A DNA stretch of 56,291 nucleotides, taken from NCBI GenBank assembly GCA_003696625.1, contig RFGR01000113.1, positions 1-56,291 on the forward strand. Direction: 5' to 3'. The position numbers and the translations under genes were made by a program. Every line of letters begins with the position of its first letter. Position 1 is the stretch's first letter. The notes under the pieces were generated by a model. It was not told the origin of the DNA. It worked only from the letters and a program-made list of their open reading frames with translations, and did no database searches. The stretch is from Planctomycetota bacterium. GTDB lineage: Bacteria; Planctomycetota; UBA1135. Below are positions 46,725 through 55,150 of this stretch, one piece after another.

Positions 46725-49076
46725 ATGACCCGCACTCCGCTCCGTCCCGAGGAACTCGCCGCCGACTTCGGCTCCTGGCAGAAGACGGCCGACATGGTCG
46801 ATCAGCTCATCGACCTGATGCTGAACCTGCGCCAGAGCGGCCACCCCGGCGGCTCACGCTCGAAGACCCAGATGATGGTGGCCCTGACCCTGTCCGGTGC
46901 CATGCGCTGGGACGTCCGGCGGCCTGAGAAGGCCTGGGCCGACCGCTTCGTGCTCGTCGCCGGCCACTGCACGCCGCTGGTCTACGCCCTGCTCGCGGTC
47001 TACAACGAGGCCCTGCGGCGGATGCACGCCCGCACCGGCGACCCGCGCTATCTGGTCCCGGGCGGCCGCGAACGGCAACTGGTCTGGGAGGACCTGCTGA
47101 ACCTGCGCCACCACGGCGGTCTCAGCGGCCACGCCGAGATGGAGGGCAAGACCCTCTTCTTCAAGGCCAACACCGGCCCCAGCGGCCACGGCGCCGCCCC
47201 CGCCGCCGGCATCGCCCTGGCCCTCAAGGCCGCCGGCGCCGAGGAGGTGCGGGTCTTCGCCCTCGAGGGCGAGGGCGGCCACACCGCCGGCATCCACCAC
47301 GAGGTCAAGCACACCGCCTACGGGCTCGGCCTCGGCAACCTCCACTACCTGCTCGACTGGAACGACTACGGCATCGACCCGCGTCCGTTCTCGGCCGTCG
47401 TCCACGGCGGGCCCAAGGAGTGGTTCGAGAGCTATGGTTTCCACGTCGCCGGCGCCGAGGACGGCGCCGACTTCGGCCAGCTCGTCGCCGCCCTGGCCGA
47501 AAGCTGCAGCCACGAAGACGACCGGCCGCGCTGCACCTGGTTCCGGACGATCAAGGGCCGCGGCTACATCGTCACCGGCAACAAGTCGCACGGCGCCGCC
47601 CACAAGCCGAACTCGGAGAACTTCTGGCTGACCAAGAAGGAGTTCGCCGACAAGTACGGGGTCGAATTCGAGGGATTCGGCCAGGGCCCGCCGGAGACGG
47701 CCGAAGCCTTCCGCGAGCAGACCGCCCGCAACATGCAGGTGGCGCTGTCCCTGCTCGACGACGAGAAGTTCTGCGCCTGGCTCGCCGACCGCCTGGTCGA
47801 ACTGGGCGACAGCGTGCCGGACTCCATGCCCGATGTCCGCGTCGTCTCCGGCAAGGATCCGGCCCGGGATCCGGAGCTGACCGACCCGCAGCGGTTGCCG
47901 GCCGAGGTGTTCTTTCCGGCCGGGGACCGCAAGCCCAACCGGGCCGGCTTCGCCCGGGTCGCCGCCTACCTGAACGACGTCGGCCGCCGCCGCTACGGGC
48001 GGCCGGTGGTGATCGCCGCCAGCGCCGACCTGGCCGAGTCGACCAACATCGCCGGTTTCGCCCAGGGCTTCGCCGGCGGCGACGGCTTCGGCTGGTACGA
48101 CCGCAAGCAGAACCCCGGCGGCGCCCTGCTGCCGACCGGCATCACCGAGTTCGCCAACGCCGGCATCCTCTGCGGCCTGGCGACCACCAACATGAGCGAT
48201 CGGCCGGAGGAGGAGTTCGCCGGCTTCTGGGGCGCCTGCAGCACCTACGGCAGCTTCAGCTACCTGAAGTACGGCATGTTCCGCCTCTTCAGCCAGCTCG
48301 CCCAGGACTGCCAGCTCAAGGTCGGGAAGGTGATCTGGGTCGCCGGCCACTCCGGCCCGGAGACGGCCGAGGACTCCCGTACCCACTTCGGCATCTTCGC
48401 CCCCGGGGTCACCCAGCTCTTCCCCAAGGGCCAGGTCATCGACCTCCATCCGTGGGAGCCGAACGACGTCGGCCCCTGCCTGCTCGCCGCCCTCGGCCAG
48501 GAGGTGCCGATCGTCGCCCTTCACCTGACCCGGCCGCCGGTCGAGATCCCGGACCGCGAGGCGCTGGGGATGGACCCGGCCGCCTGGGCCGCCCGCGGCG
48601 CCTACCTGATCCGCGACTACGACCCCGACCGACCGCGTCAGGGCTGCATCTTCGTGCGCGGCACCTCCTCGACCGCCTCGGTGGTCGAGCTGCTGCGCGC
48701 CGGCGCCTTCGACGGCGACGGTCCGAACGTCAAGCTGGTCTCGGCGGTCAGCCACGAGTTGTTCCTGCTCCAACCCGAGGACTACCGGCGCCGGATCGCC
48801 GACGAGGCCGACTGGTTCGACTCGACCGTGATCACCAACGGCGCCCGCCGCCTGATGGGCGACTGGATCGCCCACCGAACGGCGCTGGACTACGCGCTCG
48901 GTTCGGACTGGGACGACCGCTGGCGCACCGGCGGCTCCGGCGAGGAGGTGACGGCCGAGGCCCGGCTCGATCCCGACAGCGTCCTGGCCGGCATCCGCCG
49001 TTTCGTCGACGAACGGGAGGAACGACTACGTCGGGCCCGAGGCCCGGAGTCGCTGTTCGCCCAGACCACCGCCTGA
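46725..49076 (+). CDS. Long transketolase-family ThDP enzyme
   Basis: A 783-residue protein, over 100 residues longer than a standard transketolase. The N-terminal ThDP-binding part has LNLRQSGHPGGSRSKTQMM. The GDG-type cofactor motif appears as LEGEGGHTAG, ending near LLDWNDYGID. The Pyr domain follows from about residue 400 (TNIAGFAQGF, GITEFANAGILCGLA), then the C-terminal domain. It probably transfers two-carbon units between sugar phosphates, though the altered GEG and the length leave room for a related ketolase activity. The gap to ugd is 6 bases, so they are likely co-transcribed. Confidence 0.85.
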   Translation: MTRTPLRPEELAADFGSWQKTADMVDQLIDLMLNLRQSGHPGGSRSKTQMMVALTLSGAMRWDVRRPEKAWADRFVLVAGHCTPLVYALLAVYNEALRRMHARTGDPRYLVPGGRERQLVWEDLLNLRHHGGLSGHAEMEGKTLFFKANTGPSGHGAAPAAGIALALKAAGAEEVRVFALEGEGGHTAGIHHEVKHTAYGLGLGNLHYLLDWNDYGIDPRPFSAVVHGGPKEWFESYGFHVAGAEDGADFGQLVAALAESCSHEDDRPRCTWFRTIKGRGYIVTGNKSHGAAHKPNSENFWLTKKEFADKYGVEFEGFGQGPPETAEAFREQTARNMQVALSLLDDEKFCAWLADRLVELGDSVPDSMPDVRVVSGKDPARDPELTDPQRLPAEVFFPAGDRKPNRAGFARVAAYLNDVGRRRYGRPVVIAASADLAESTNIAGFAQGFAGGDGFGWYDRKQNPGGALLPTGITEFANAGILCGLATTNMSDRPEEEFAGFWGACSTYGSFSYLKYGMFRLFSQLAQDCQLKVGKVIWVAGHSGPETAEDSRTHFGIFAPGVTQLFPKGQVIDLHPWEPNDVGPCLLAALGQEVPIVALHLTRPPVEIPDREALGMDPAAWAARGAYLIRDYDPDRPRQGCIFVRGTSSTASVVELLRAGAFDGDGPNVKLVSAVSHELFLLQPEDYRRRIADEADWFDSTVITNGARRLMGDWIAHRTALDYALGSDWDDRWRTGGSGEEVTAEARLDPDSVLAGIRRFVDEREERLRRARGPESLFAQTTA

Positions 49077-49094
49077 GCCCGGGCGGCGGCGGCG

Positions 49095-50330
49095 GTGGGC
49101 GGCCTCAATCCGTTCCGCGCCCTGCTGGCGGCGCTGGGTTCGACCGCGCCGCCGGCGCTGCTCGCCGCCGGTTACCCCGAGTTCGAGGTCGGCGAGCACA
49201 ACTTCCCTCCCGGCTCGGAGAAGGTCGAGATTCCGTCCGGCGGCGGCATCCTGCGCGGGGTCTTCGTCCCCTCCGATCCGGGGGCGCCGGTGGTGTTGCA
49301 CCTGCTCGAATCGATGGGGTCGGTCACCTACGGCACCCATCACCCGCTCGGCTATCCGCTGCTCTGGGAACTCCGCGACCGCGGCTTCGCCTCGCTGATG
49401 CTCGACTACCGCGGGGTCGGCGCTTCGAGCGGCTGGCGCTCGCCGCGCAACGTCGCCGCCGACGCCGCCGCCATGTGGCGGGAGGCGCACCGCCGCAGCG
49501 GCCGTCGCTCGCACCGGATCGTGCTGCGCGGCGCCAGCTTCGGCACCCTCGCCGTGGCCTCGTTGCTGCGCGCCGGCGCCCGGCCGCGGGCGGTGGTGCT
49601 GGTGGCGCCGGTCCGGGCGGAGACCGTGGCCCGCAACTGGTTCCGCCACTACCACCCGTTTCTCTCCCGGGCGGCGCCGCTTTTCCTGCGGCTGCCGATG
49701 CGGGTCGATCTGGTCGCCGCCCTCCGCCGCTGGCGCGGCCCTCTCCTGGTCTCGGCGCCGGAGAACGACTACGTCCTGCCGCCCCGCGAGCAGCCGCTGG
49801 TGCGGGAAACGGTCCGGCGGCGCGGCGCCCGTTGGGTCTCGACCCCCTACACCCACGCCGGCCATGTCCTCGCCCACCACTACCTCGGCCCGGACGAGAC
49901 CTCCTTCCTCGACGCCTGCTTCCCCGGTCTGCCGAATCTGGAGGCGAGGGATCCGCGCTATCCGGCCGTGGCTCGGCGCTGGAAACTGCTCGAGACCCGC
50001 CTTTACGCCTCCCTCGACCGGCACGGCCATCGCGACCCGCGGGTGGTGGCCTGGTTGCGCCGGATCCCCCACGCCTGGCTCGCCGGGCTCGACCAGGACG
50101 AACTCGACCGCCTGCTCGACCTGAGAGGCCCGGAGGGACCGCTGCCCATCGCCGATCTGCTCCGCCTGGCCGCCTACATCGCCGACGAGGGCATCCCCCG
50201 GCGACCGGACGCGCTGGCCGCCTTCGCGGCCGAAGCCGGTTTCCGCACCGCCCGGCAGCGGGCGCTGGTCGCCAAGGCCGCAGGTCTGCCCGACGCTATA
50301 TTGAACGACTGCGACCGGGACCCGGCCTGA
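49095..50330 (+). CDS. Alpha/beta hydrolase with an extra C-terminal domain
   Basis: A 411-residue protein with GTG start 18 bases after the transketolase. The core is an alpha/beta hydrolase: DYRGVGASSG after strand 4, nucleophile elbow GASFG, acid in APENDYVLPP and histidine in YTHAGHVLAH. This region spans residues ~45-275. The remaining ~130 residues are an unassigned alpha-helical domain. No signal peptide is obvious. It could be an esterase, peptidase or acyl hydrolase. Co-orientation with ugd and the transketolase, and with the glycogen genes after it, suggests carbohydrate context but proves nothing. Confidence 0.8.
   Translation: MGGLNPFRALLAALGSTAPPALLAAGYPEFEVGEHNFPPGSEKVEIPSGGGILRGVFVPSDPGAPVVLHLLESMGSVTYGTHHPLGYPLLWELRDRGFASLMLDYRGVGASSGWRSPRNVAADAAAMWREAHRRSGRRSHRIVLRGASFGTLAVASLLRAGARPRAVVLVAPVRAETVARNWFRHYHPFLSRAAPLFLRLPMRVDLVAALRRWRGPLLVSAPENDYVLPPREQPLVRETVRRRGARWVSTPYTHAGHVLAHHYLGPDETSFLDACFPGLPNLEARDPRYPAVARRWKLLETRLYASLDRHGHRDPRVVAWLRRIPHAWLAGLDQDELDRLLDLRGPEGPLPIADLLRLAAYIADEGIPRRPDALAAFAAEAGFRTARQRALVAKAAGLPDAILNDCDRDPA
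50297..50302 (+). promoter_or_regulatory. Possible internal -10 TATATT for the glycogen operon
   Basis: TATATT lies within the last codons of the hydrolase gene, 53 bases before the ATG at 50356. It is AT-rich for this window and could start the glycogen operon with a ~45-base leader. It may also be only the Ile-Leu codons of the coding sequence. Confidence 0.25.
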
Positions 50331-50355
50331 TCGAATCGCGGTCCGGGGTCCGCCG

Positions 50356-52416
50356 ATGCCGACCTCCCTCGCCCCCACCGCCGTCCCCTCCGGCCCGGCC
50401 CTGCTGCGCGTCGGCCGCGAGGAGCTGCTCCGCCTCGAGCACGCCCTGACCCGCGAATGGCTGGAGACCGACGGGCTCGGCGGCTTCGCCAGCTCGACGA
50501 TCCTGATGTGCCCGACCCGACGCTACCACGGCCTGCTGGCCGCGGTCCCGCCCGGGCACAGCCGGCGGCACCTGTTCCTGGCCCGCTTCGAGGAGACCCT
50601 GCATGCTCCCGGCCGGGAACTGCCGCTGTCGATGGCGCGCTACCCGGGAGTGTGGGCCCCGCGCGGCCACCGCTCGATCACCGGTTTCGAACTCCGCCCC
50701 TGGCCGGCCAGCCGCTTCCATCTCGGCCTGGCTGAACCGGAGCGGGAGGTGCTGATGGTCCGCGGTCGGCCGGTGGTGCTCGTTCGCTGGTCCTTGGCCG
50801 GCCAACGCAACGGCCTCGAGCTGCGCTTCCGCCCCCTGCTCGCCTTCCGCGAGCTGGACGCCCTCACCTTCGAAAACCTCGACCTCGACCCGCGCGCGGA
50901 GCGGATCCCCGGCGGCATCCGCTGCCGCCCGTACGCCTCGCTGCCGCCGCTCCACCTGACGGTGTCGGTCTCCGGCGGCCACCGGGCCGAGTTCGAAGCC
51001 GACCCGGTCTGGTACCGGCGGCTGGAGTACGCCCAGGACCTGGCCCGCGGCTACGACGGCCACGAGGACCAGTTCAGTCCCGGCTGGTTCCACGCCCCGC
51101 TCGAACCCGGCGGCGAGATCGTCGCCGCGGCCACGATCGGTCCTCCGGTGGCCGATCCCGCCGCCCTCTGGCGGCAGGAGGCGGCCCGCCGCCGGGCCGA
51201 GCTGCCGTCGGCGGTGGCGGGCGGCGCGGCCGGCGTCGGCGAGCTGCTGGCCGCCACCGCCGACCACTTCCTCTACCGCGACCCGACCGGCCGGCCGGGC
51301 GTCCTGGCCGGCTTCCCATGGTTCGGGGAATGGGGCCGGGACACCTTCATCGCCCTGCCCGGCCTGACCCTGGCCCGCGGCCGGGTCGAGGCCTGCGCCG
51401 AGGTCCTGCGCGGCGCCTTGCCCTTCCTGCGCGACGGCCTGCTGCCGAACATCTTCGGCCCGACTCCGGCGGCGAGCCACTACGGTTCGGCCGACGCCGC
51501 TTTCTGGTTCGCCCGCGCCGTCCGCCTCTGGCAGTTGGCCGGCGGCGACCGCGAGGAGCTGCTCGACGCCTTCCTGCCGGCCCTGCGCGCCATCGCCGAG
51601 GCCTGCCTGGCGGGGACCGACCTCGGCCTCCACGTCGACCCGGGCGGCCTGCTCGAGGTGGGCGGCCCCGATCTGAACCCGACCTGGATGGACGCGGTCA
51701 CCTCGACCGGACCGGTCACTCCCCGCCACGGCCAGCCGGTGGAGATCGAGGCCCTCTGGTACTTCCTGCTCGCCTACCTCGAGCGGCTCGAACTCCTGGC
51801 CGGCGATCCGGCCGCCGCCGGCCGCTGGACCCGGCGCAAGCGGCTGGCCGGCCGCACCTTCCGCCGCCGTTTCTGGCTGCCCCAGCACTACCTGGCCGAC
51901 TGCTGGCGCGAGGGCCTCGCCGACCCGGCGGTGCGGCCGAACATGGTCCTCGCCGCCGCCCTCGAGTTCAGCCCGCTCACCCGAGCCCGGCGCCGCGATG
52001 TGGTCGAGCGAGCCGAGGCCGAACTGCTCACCCCGCGCGGCCTGCGCACCCTCTCCCCGGCCGACCCGGCCTATCGCGGCCACTACCGGGGCGGACCGGA
52101 GGAGCGCGACGCCGCCTACCACCAAGGCACGGCCTGGCCCTGGCTGCTCGGTTTCTGGGCCGAGGCGGCCTTGCGCGGCTCCGGTCCGCGCCGCTGGCTC
52201 CTCGACCGCCTCGAGCGCCTGGTCGAGGGCTTCCGCGACGCGCTGGGCAGCCACGGCCTCGGCTTCCTGTCCGAAGTCCACGACGGCGACTCCCCGCACC
52301 GCCACGGCGGCTGCCCGGCCCAGGCCTGGAGCTGTGCCGAGATCCTACGCCTGGCGGCCATGGTCCGTGACCACGGCCTGCCGCGCGAGAGCGAGCCGAG
52401 CCGGAGCCGCCGATGA
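50356..52416 (+). CDS. Glycogen debranching enzyme (amylo-alpha-1,6-glucosidase type)
   Basis: A 686-residue cytosolic enzyme. The N-terminal GDE domain opens with EWLETDGLGGFASSTILMC and the RRYHGLLAA motif. The C-terminal GH133-like (alpha/alpha)6 catalytic domain contains WGRDTFIALPG near residue 326, NPTWMDAV near 440 and VEIEALWYF near 463. It would remove alpha-1,6 branches during glycogen breakdown. Length is normal for the bacterial type. It starts the run of four alpha-glucan genes with 4-base overlaps (ATGA) between each pair. Confidence 0.92.
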   Translation: MPTSLAPTAVPSGPALLRVGREELLRLEHALTREWLETDGLGGFASSTILMCPTRRYHGLLAAVPPGHSRRHLFLARFEETLHAPGRELPLSMARYPGVWAPRGHRSITGFELRPWPASRFHLGLAEPEREVLMVRGRPVVLVRWSLAGQRNGLELRFRPLLAFRELDALTFENLDLDPRAERIPGGIRCRPYASLPPLHLTVSVSGGHRAEFEADPVWYRRLEYAQDLARGYDGHEDQFSPGWFHAPLEPGGEIVAAATIGPPVADPAALWRQEAARRRAELPSAVAGGAAGVGELLAATADHFLYRDPTGRPGVLAGFPWFGEWGRDTFIALPGLTLARGRVEACAEVLRGALPFLRDGLLPNIFGPTPAASHYGSADAAFWFARAVRLWQLAGGDREELLDAFLPALRAIAEACLAGTDLGLHVDPGGLLEVGGPDLNPTWMDAVTSTGPVTPRHGQPVEIEALWYFLLAYLERLELLAGDPAAAGRWTRRKRLAGRTFRRRFWLPQHYLADCWREGLADPAVRPNMVLAAALEFSPLTRARRRDVVERAEAELLTPRGLRTLSPADPAYRGHYRGGPEERDAAYHQGTAWPWLLGFWAEAALRGSGPRRWLLDRLERLVEGFRDALGSHGLGFLSEVHDGDSPHRHGGCPAQAWSCAEILRLAAMVRDHGLPRESEPSRSRR

Positions 52417-53924
52417 GGGTCTTGATGCTCGGCTGGGAGTTCCCGCCGCACATTTCCGGCGGCCTCGGCACGGCCTGCCTCGGCCTCACCCAAGGTCTGG
52501 CCGCTCTTGGGGTCAAGGTGCGCTTCGTCATCCCACGGGCCGAGGGAGACGAGGACGCCGAGCACCTCGAGGAACTGATCGGCTGCAACCGCGTGCCGGT
52601 GGCGGCCGGGATCCTGGCCGGCGGGCCGATGGCCGGCGCCGTCGCCGCGGTCACTCCGGAGCGGTCGGCGACGGTTGCGGGCGCCGGCGCCCCCGGTCCG
52701 GCGACCGAGGCGAAGGCTCCGCCTGCCGGGGCCGCCGCTCCGGCCGAACCACCGCCAGGATTCGAGAGCGTGGTCGTCGACTGCCTGCTCCGGCCCTACT
52801 GGACCGAGGCGGTCTATCCCGGCGGCCGCGCCCCCGGCGCCGGCGCCGCGGCGGCCGGCCGCCTCCAGGAGACCCTGCTCGCCCTGCTCGACGGCCGCGC
52901 CGAGCTGCTGCCCGGCCTCGCTCCGAAGGCCGGGGCCGCGGCCGCGACCGGGCCGGCCAGGGAGCCGGTCGCCGCCGGCCGCGCCACCCTGCCCTTCAGC
53001 GGCCGCTACGGCCCCGACCTGTTCGAGGAAGTCGCCCGCTACGCACTGGTGGTGGCCGAGATCGCCGCCGGCGGCGGCTTCGACCTGATCCACTCCCACG
53101 ACTGGATGACCACCCTGGCCGGTGCCGCCGCCAGGCGGGTCTCGGGGCGGCCGCTGGTCTGCCACGTCCACGCCACCGAGTACGACCGCAGCGGCGAGCA
53201 CCCGAATCCGCGCGTCCAGGCCCTCGAGCAGCTCGGCCTCGACCACGCCGACCGGATCTGCTGCGTCAGCCACTACACCGCCGGCGTCCTGCGTCGGCGC
53301 TACCGGGTCGATCCGCGCAAGCTGCGGGTGGTACACAACGCCGTCACCCACGAGGAGCAGGCGCGCGACTTTCACTGGCGCAAGGCGATCCCCGAACCGA
53401 TCGTCCTCTTCCTCGGCCGGGTCACCTTTCAGAAAGGGCCGGACTACTTCATCGACGCCGCCGCCAAGGTCGCCCGGGCGATGCCGGGCGTGAAGTTCGT
53501 CATGAGCGGCAGCGGCGACATGCTGCCGGCGATGATCGAGCGCGCCGCCCGGCTCGGCATCGCCCGCAACATCCACTTCACCGGCTTCCTGCGCGGCAAG
53601 GACGTCGAGCGGATGTACGCCATGGCCGACCTCTACGTCATGCCGTCGGTGTCCGAACCGTTCGGCATCTCGCCGCTCGAAGCCATGGCCCTCGACGTGC
53701 CGGTGATCGTCTCCAAGCAGAGCGGCGTCTCCGAGATCCTGAGCAACGCTCTCAAAGTCGACTTCTGGGACGTCGACGGCCTCGCCGACAAGATCCTCGC
53801 CCTGCTCCGCCGCCCGGCCCTCCGCCGCCAGTTGATCGAGGAAGGACGGGACGAGGTGCGGCGGATGCGCTGGGAAGCGCGGGCCGCGGTCGTCCGCGAC
53901 GTCTACCGGGAACTCGTGGCATGA
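52413..53924 (+). CDS. GT4/GT5-type glycogen synthase-like glycosyltransferase
   Basis: A 503-residue GT-B enzyme. The N-terminus MLGWEFPPHISGGLGTACLG contains the sugar-nucleotide GGLG motif of starch/glycogen synthases. A Pro/Ala/Gly-rich linker of about 50 residues (about 75-125) interrupts the N-domain and is absent from typical relatives. The C-domain has LFLGRVTFQKGPDYFIDAA and the EX7E-like SEPFGISPLEAMALDVPVI. It probably elongates alpha-1,4-glucan from ADP- or UDP-glucose. Encoded between a debranching enzyme and a GH57 enzyme with overlapping codons. A second, unrelated glycogen synthase follows two genes later. Confidence 0.88.
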   Translation: MRVLMLGWEFPPHISGGLGTACLGLTQGLAALGVKVRFVIPRAEGDEDAEHLEELIGCNRVPVAAGILAGGPMAGAVAAVTPERSATVAGAGAPGPATEAKAPPAGAAAPAEPPPGFESVVVDCLLRPYWTEAVYPGGRAPGAGAAAAGRLQETLLALLDGRAELLPGLAPKAGAAAATGPAREPVAAGRATLPFSGRYGPDLFEEVARYALVVAEIAAGGGFDLIHSHDWMTTLAGAAARRVSGRPLVCHVHATEYDRSGEHPNPRVQALEQLGLDHADRICCVSHYTAGVLRRRYRVDPRKLRVVHNAVTHEEQARDFHWRKAIPEPIVLFLGRVTFQKGPDYFIDAAAKVARAMPGVKFVMSGSGDMLPAMIERAARLGIARNIHFTGFLRGKDVERMYAMADLYVMPSVSEPFGISPLEAMALDVPVIVSKQSGVSEILSNALKVDFWDVDGLADKILALLRRPALRRQLIEEGRDEVRRMRWEARAAVVRDVYRELVA

Positions 53925-55150
53925 CATCGATCGTCTTCTACTTCCAGGTCCACCAGCCGTTCCGGCTGCGGCGCTACTCCTTCTTCGACATCGGCGTCAG
54001 CGAGCAGTACTACGACGAGGCCGAGAACGAACGCATCCTGCGCCGGGTGGCCGAGAAGTGCTACCGGCCGATGACTCGGCTGTTGGCCGACCTGATCGCC
54101 CGTCACGACGGCGCCTTCCGCTGCGCCTTCTCGATCTCGGGCACCGCTCTCGACCAGTTCGAGCTCTGGGCCCCCGACGTGCTCGAGCAGTTCCAGGCCC
54201 TGGCCGCGACCGGCTGCGTCGAGTTCCTGGCCGAGACTTCGCACCACTCCCTGGCCTTCCTGGCCGACCGCGACGAGTTCGCCGCCCAGGTCCGGGCACA
54301 CGCCGATCGGATCGAGCGCCTGTTCGGTCGGCGGCCGACCACCTTCCGCAACACCGAGCTGGTGTGTGACAACGAGGTGGCCCGGGCGGCCGAGGCGCTC
54401 GGCTTCCGCGGCATCCTGGCCGAAGGCGCCGACCACCTGCTCGGCTGGCGCAGTCCCCACTTCGTCTACCGGCCGGAGGGCTGCGAGCGGCTCAAGGTCC
54501 TGCTCCGCAGCTACCGGCTCTCGGACGACATCGCCTTCCGCTTCAGCAACCGTCAGTGGTCGGAATGGCCGCTGCCGGCCGATCGCTACGCGCATTGGCT
54601 GCACCGGCTCGGCGGGGAGGCCGAGGTCGTCGGCCTGTTCATGGACTACGAGACCTTCGGCGAGCATCAGTGGGAGGACACCGGCATCTTCGCCTTCATG
54701 GAGCACCTGCCAGGCTTGGTCCTGGCCCAACCCGACTTCCGCTTCGAGACCCCGGCCGAAGCCCTGGCCCGGCTCGACCCCGTCGGCCGCCTCGACATCC
54801 CCTACCCCGTCTCCTGGGCGGACACCGAACGCGACCTGACCGCCTGGCTCGGCAACCACATGCAGCGGGCGGCGATGGACGCCCTCTACCAGACCGGCCG
54901 CCTGGTCCGTGGCGCCGCCGCCCGGCGTCCGGACCTGCTCGAACGCTGGCGCCGTCTGACCACCTCCGATCACCTCTACTACATGTGCACCAAGTGGTTC
55001 ACGGACGGCGACGTCCACAAGTACTTCAGCCCCTACGGCAGCCCCTACGACGCCTACATCGCTTTCATGAACGTACTCGACGACCTCGACCGCCGCGCCC
55101 GCGAGGCCGTCGGTGAGCGCACCGCCGCGGTCCAGGAGGCGGCCCGATGA
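53921..55150 (+). CDS. GH57 alpha-amylase/glucanotransferase-like enzyme
   Basis: A 409-residue member of glycoside hydrolase family 57. HQPFRLRRY is conserved region 1. The expected nucleophile is E146 in FRNTELVCDNE. The acid/base is D242 in GLFMDYETFGEHQ. Family 57 includes alpha-amylases, 4-alpha-glucanotransferases and branching enzymes. The short length and the YYMCTKWFTDGDVHKYFSPY C-terminus match the amylase-like subgroup usually paired with GT4 glycogen synthases. A role in maltodextrin or glycogen remodelling is inferred from the operon. Confidence 0.9.
   Translation: MTSIVFYFQVHQPFRLRRYSFFDIGVSEQYYDEAENERILRRVAEKCYRPMTRLLADLIARHDGAFRCAFSISGTALDQFELWAPDVLEQFQALAATGCVEFLAETSHHSLAFLADRDEFAAQVRAHADRIERLFGRRPTTFRNTELVCDNEVARAAEALGFRGILAEGADHLLGWRSPHFVYRPEGCERLKVLLRSYRLSDDIAFRFSNRQWSEWPLPADRYAHWLHRLGGEAEVVGLFMDYETFGEHQWEDTGIFAFMEHLPGLVLAQPDFRFETPAEALARLDPVGRLDIPYPVSWADTERDLTAWLGNHMQRAAMDALYQTGRLVRGAAARRPDLLERWRRLTTSDHLYYMCTKWFTDGDVHKYFSPYGSPYDAYIAFMNVLDDLDRRAREAVGERTAAVQEAAR

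Noticed and set aside
46854-48875. 673-codon minus-strand frame opposite the transketolase
   Set aside because: The sense strand carries clear ThDP-enzyme motifs; the antisense frame has only low-complexity Val/Gly/Asp text.
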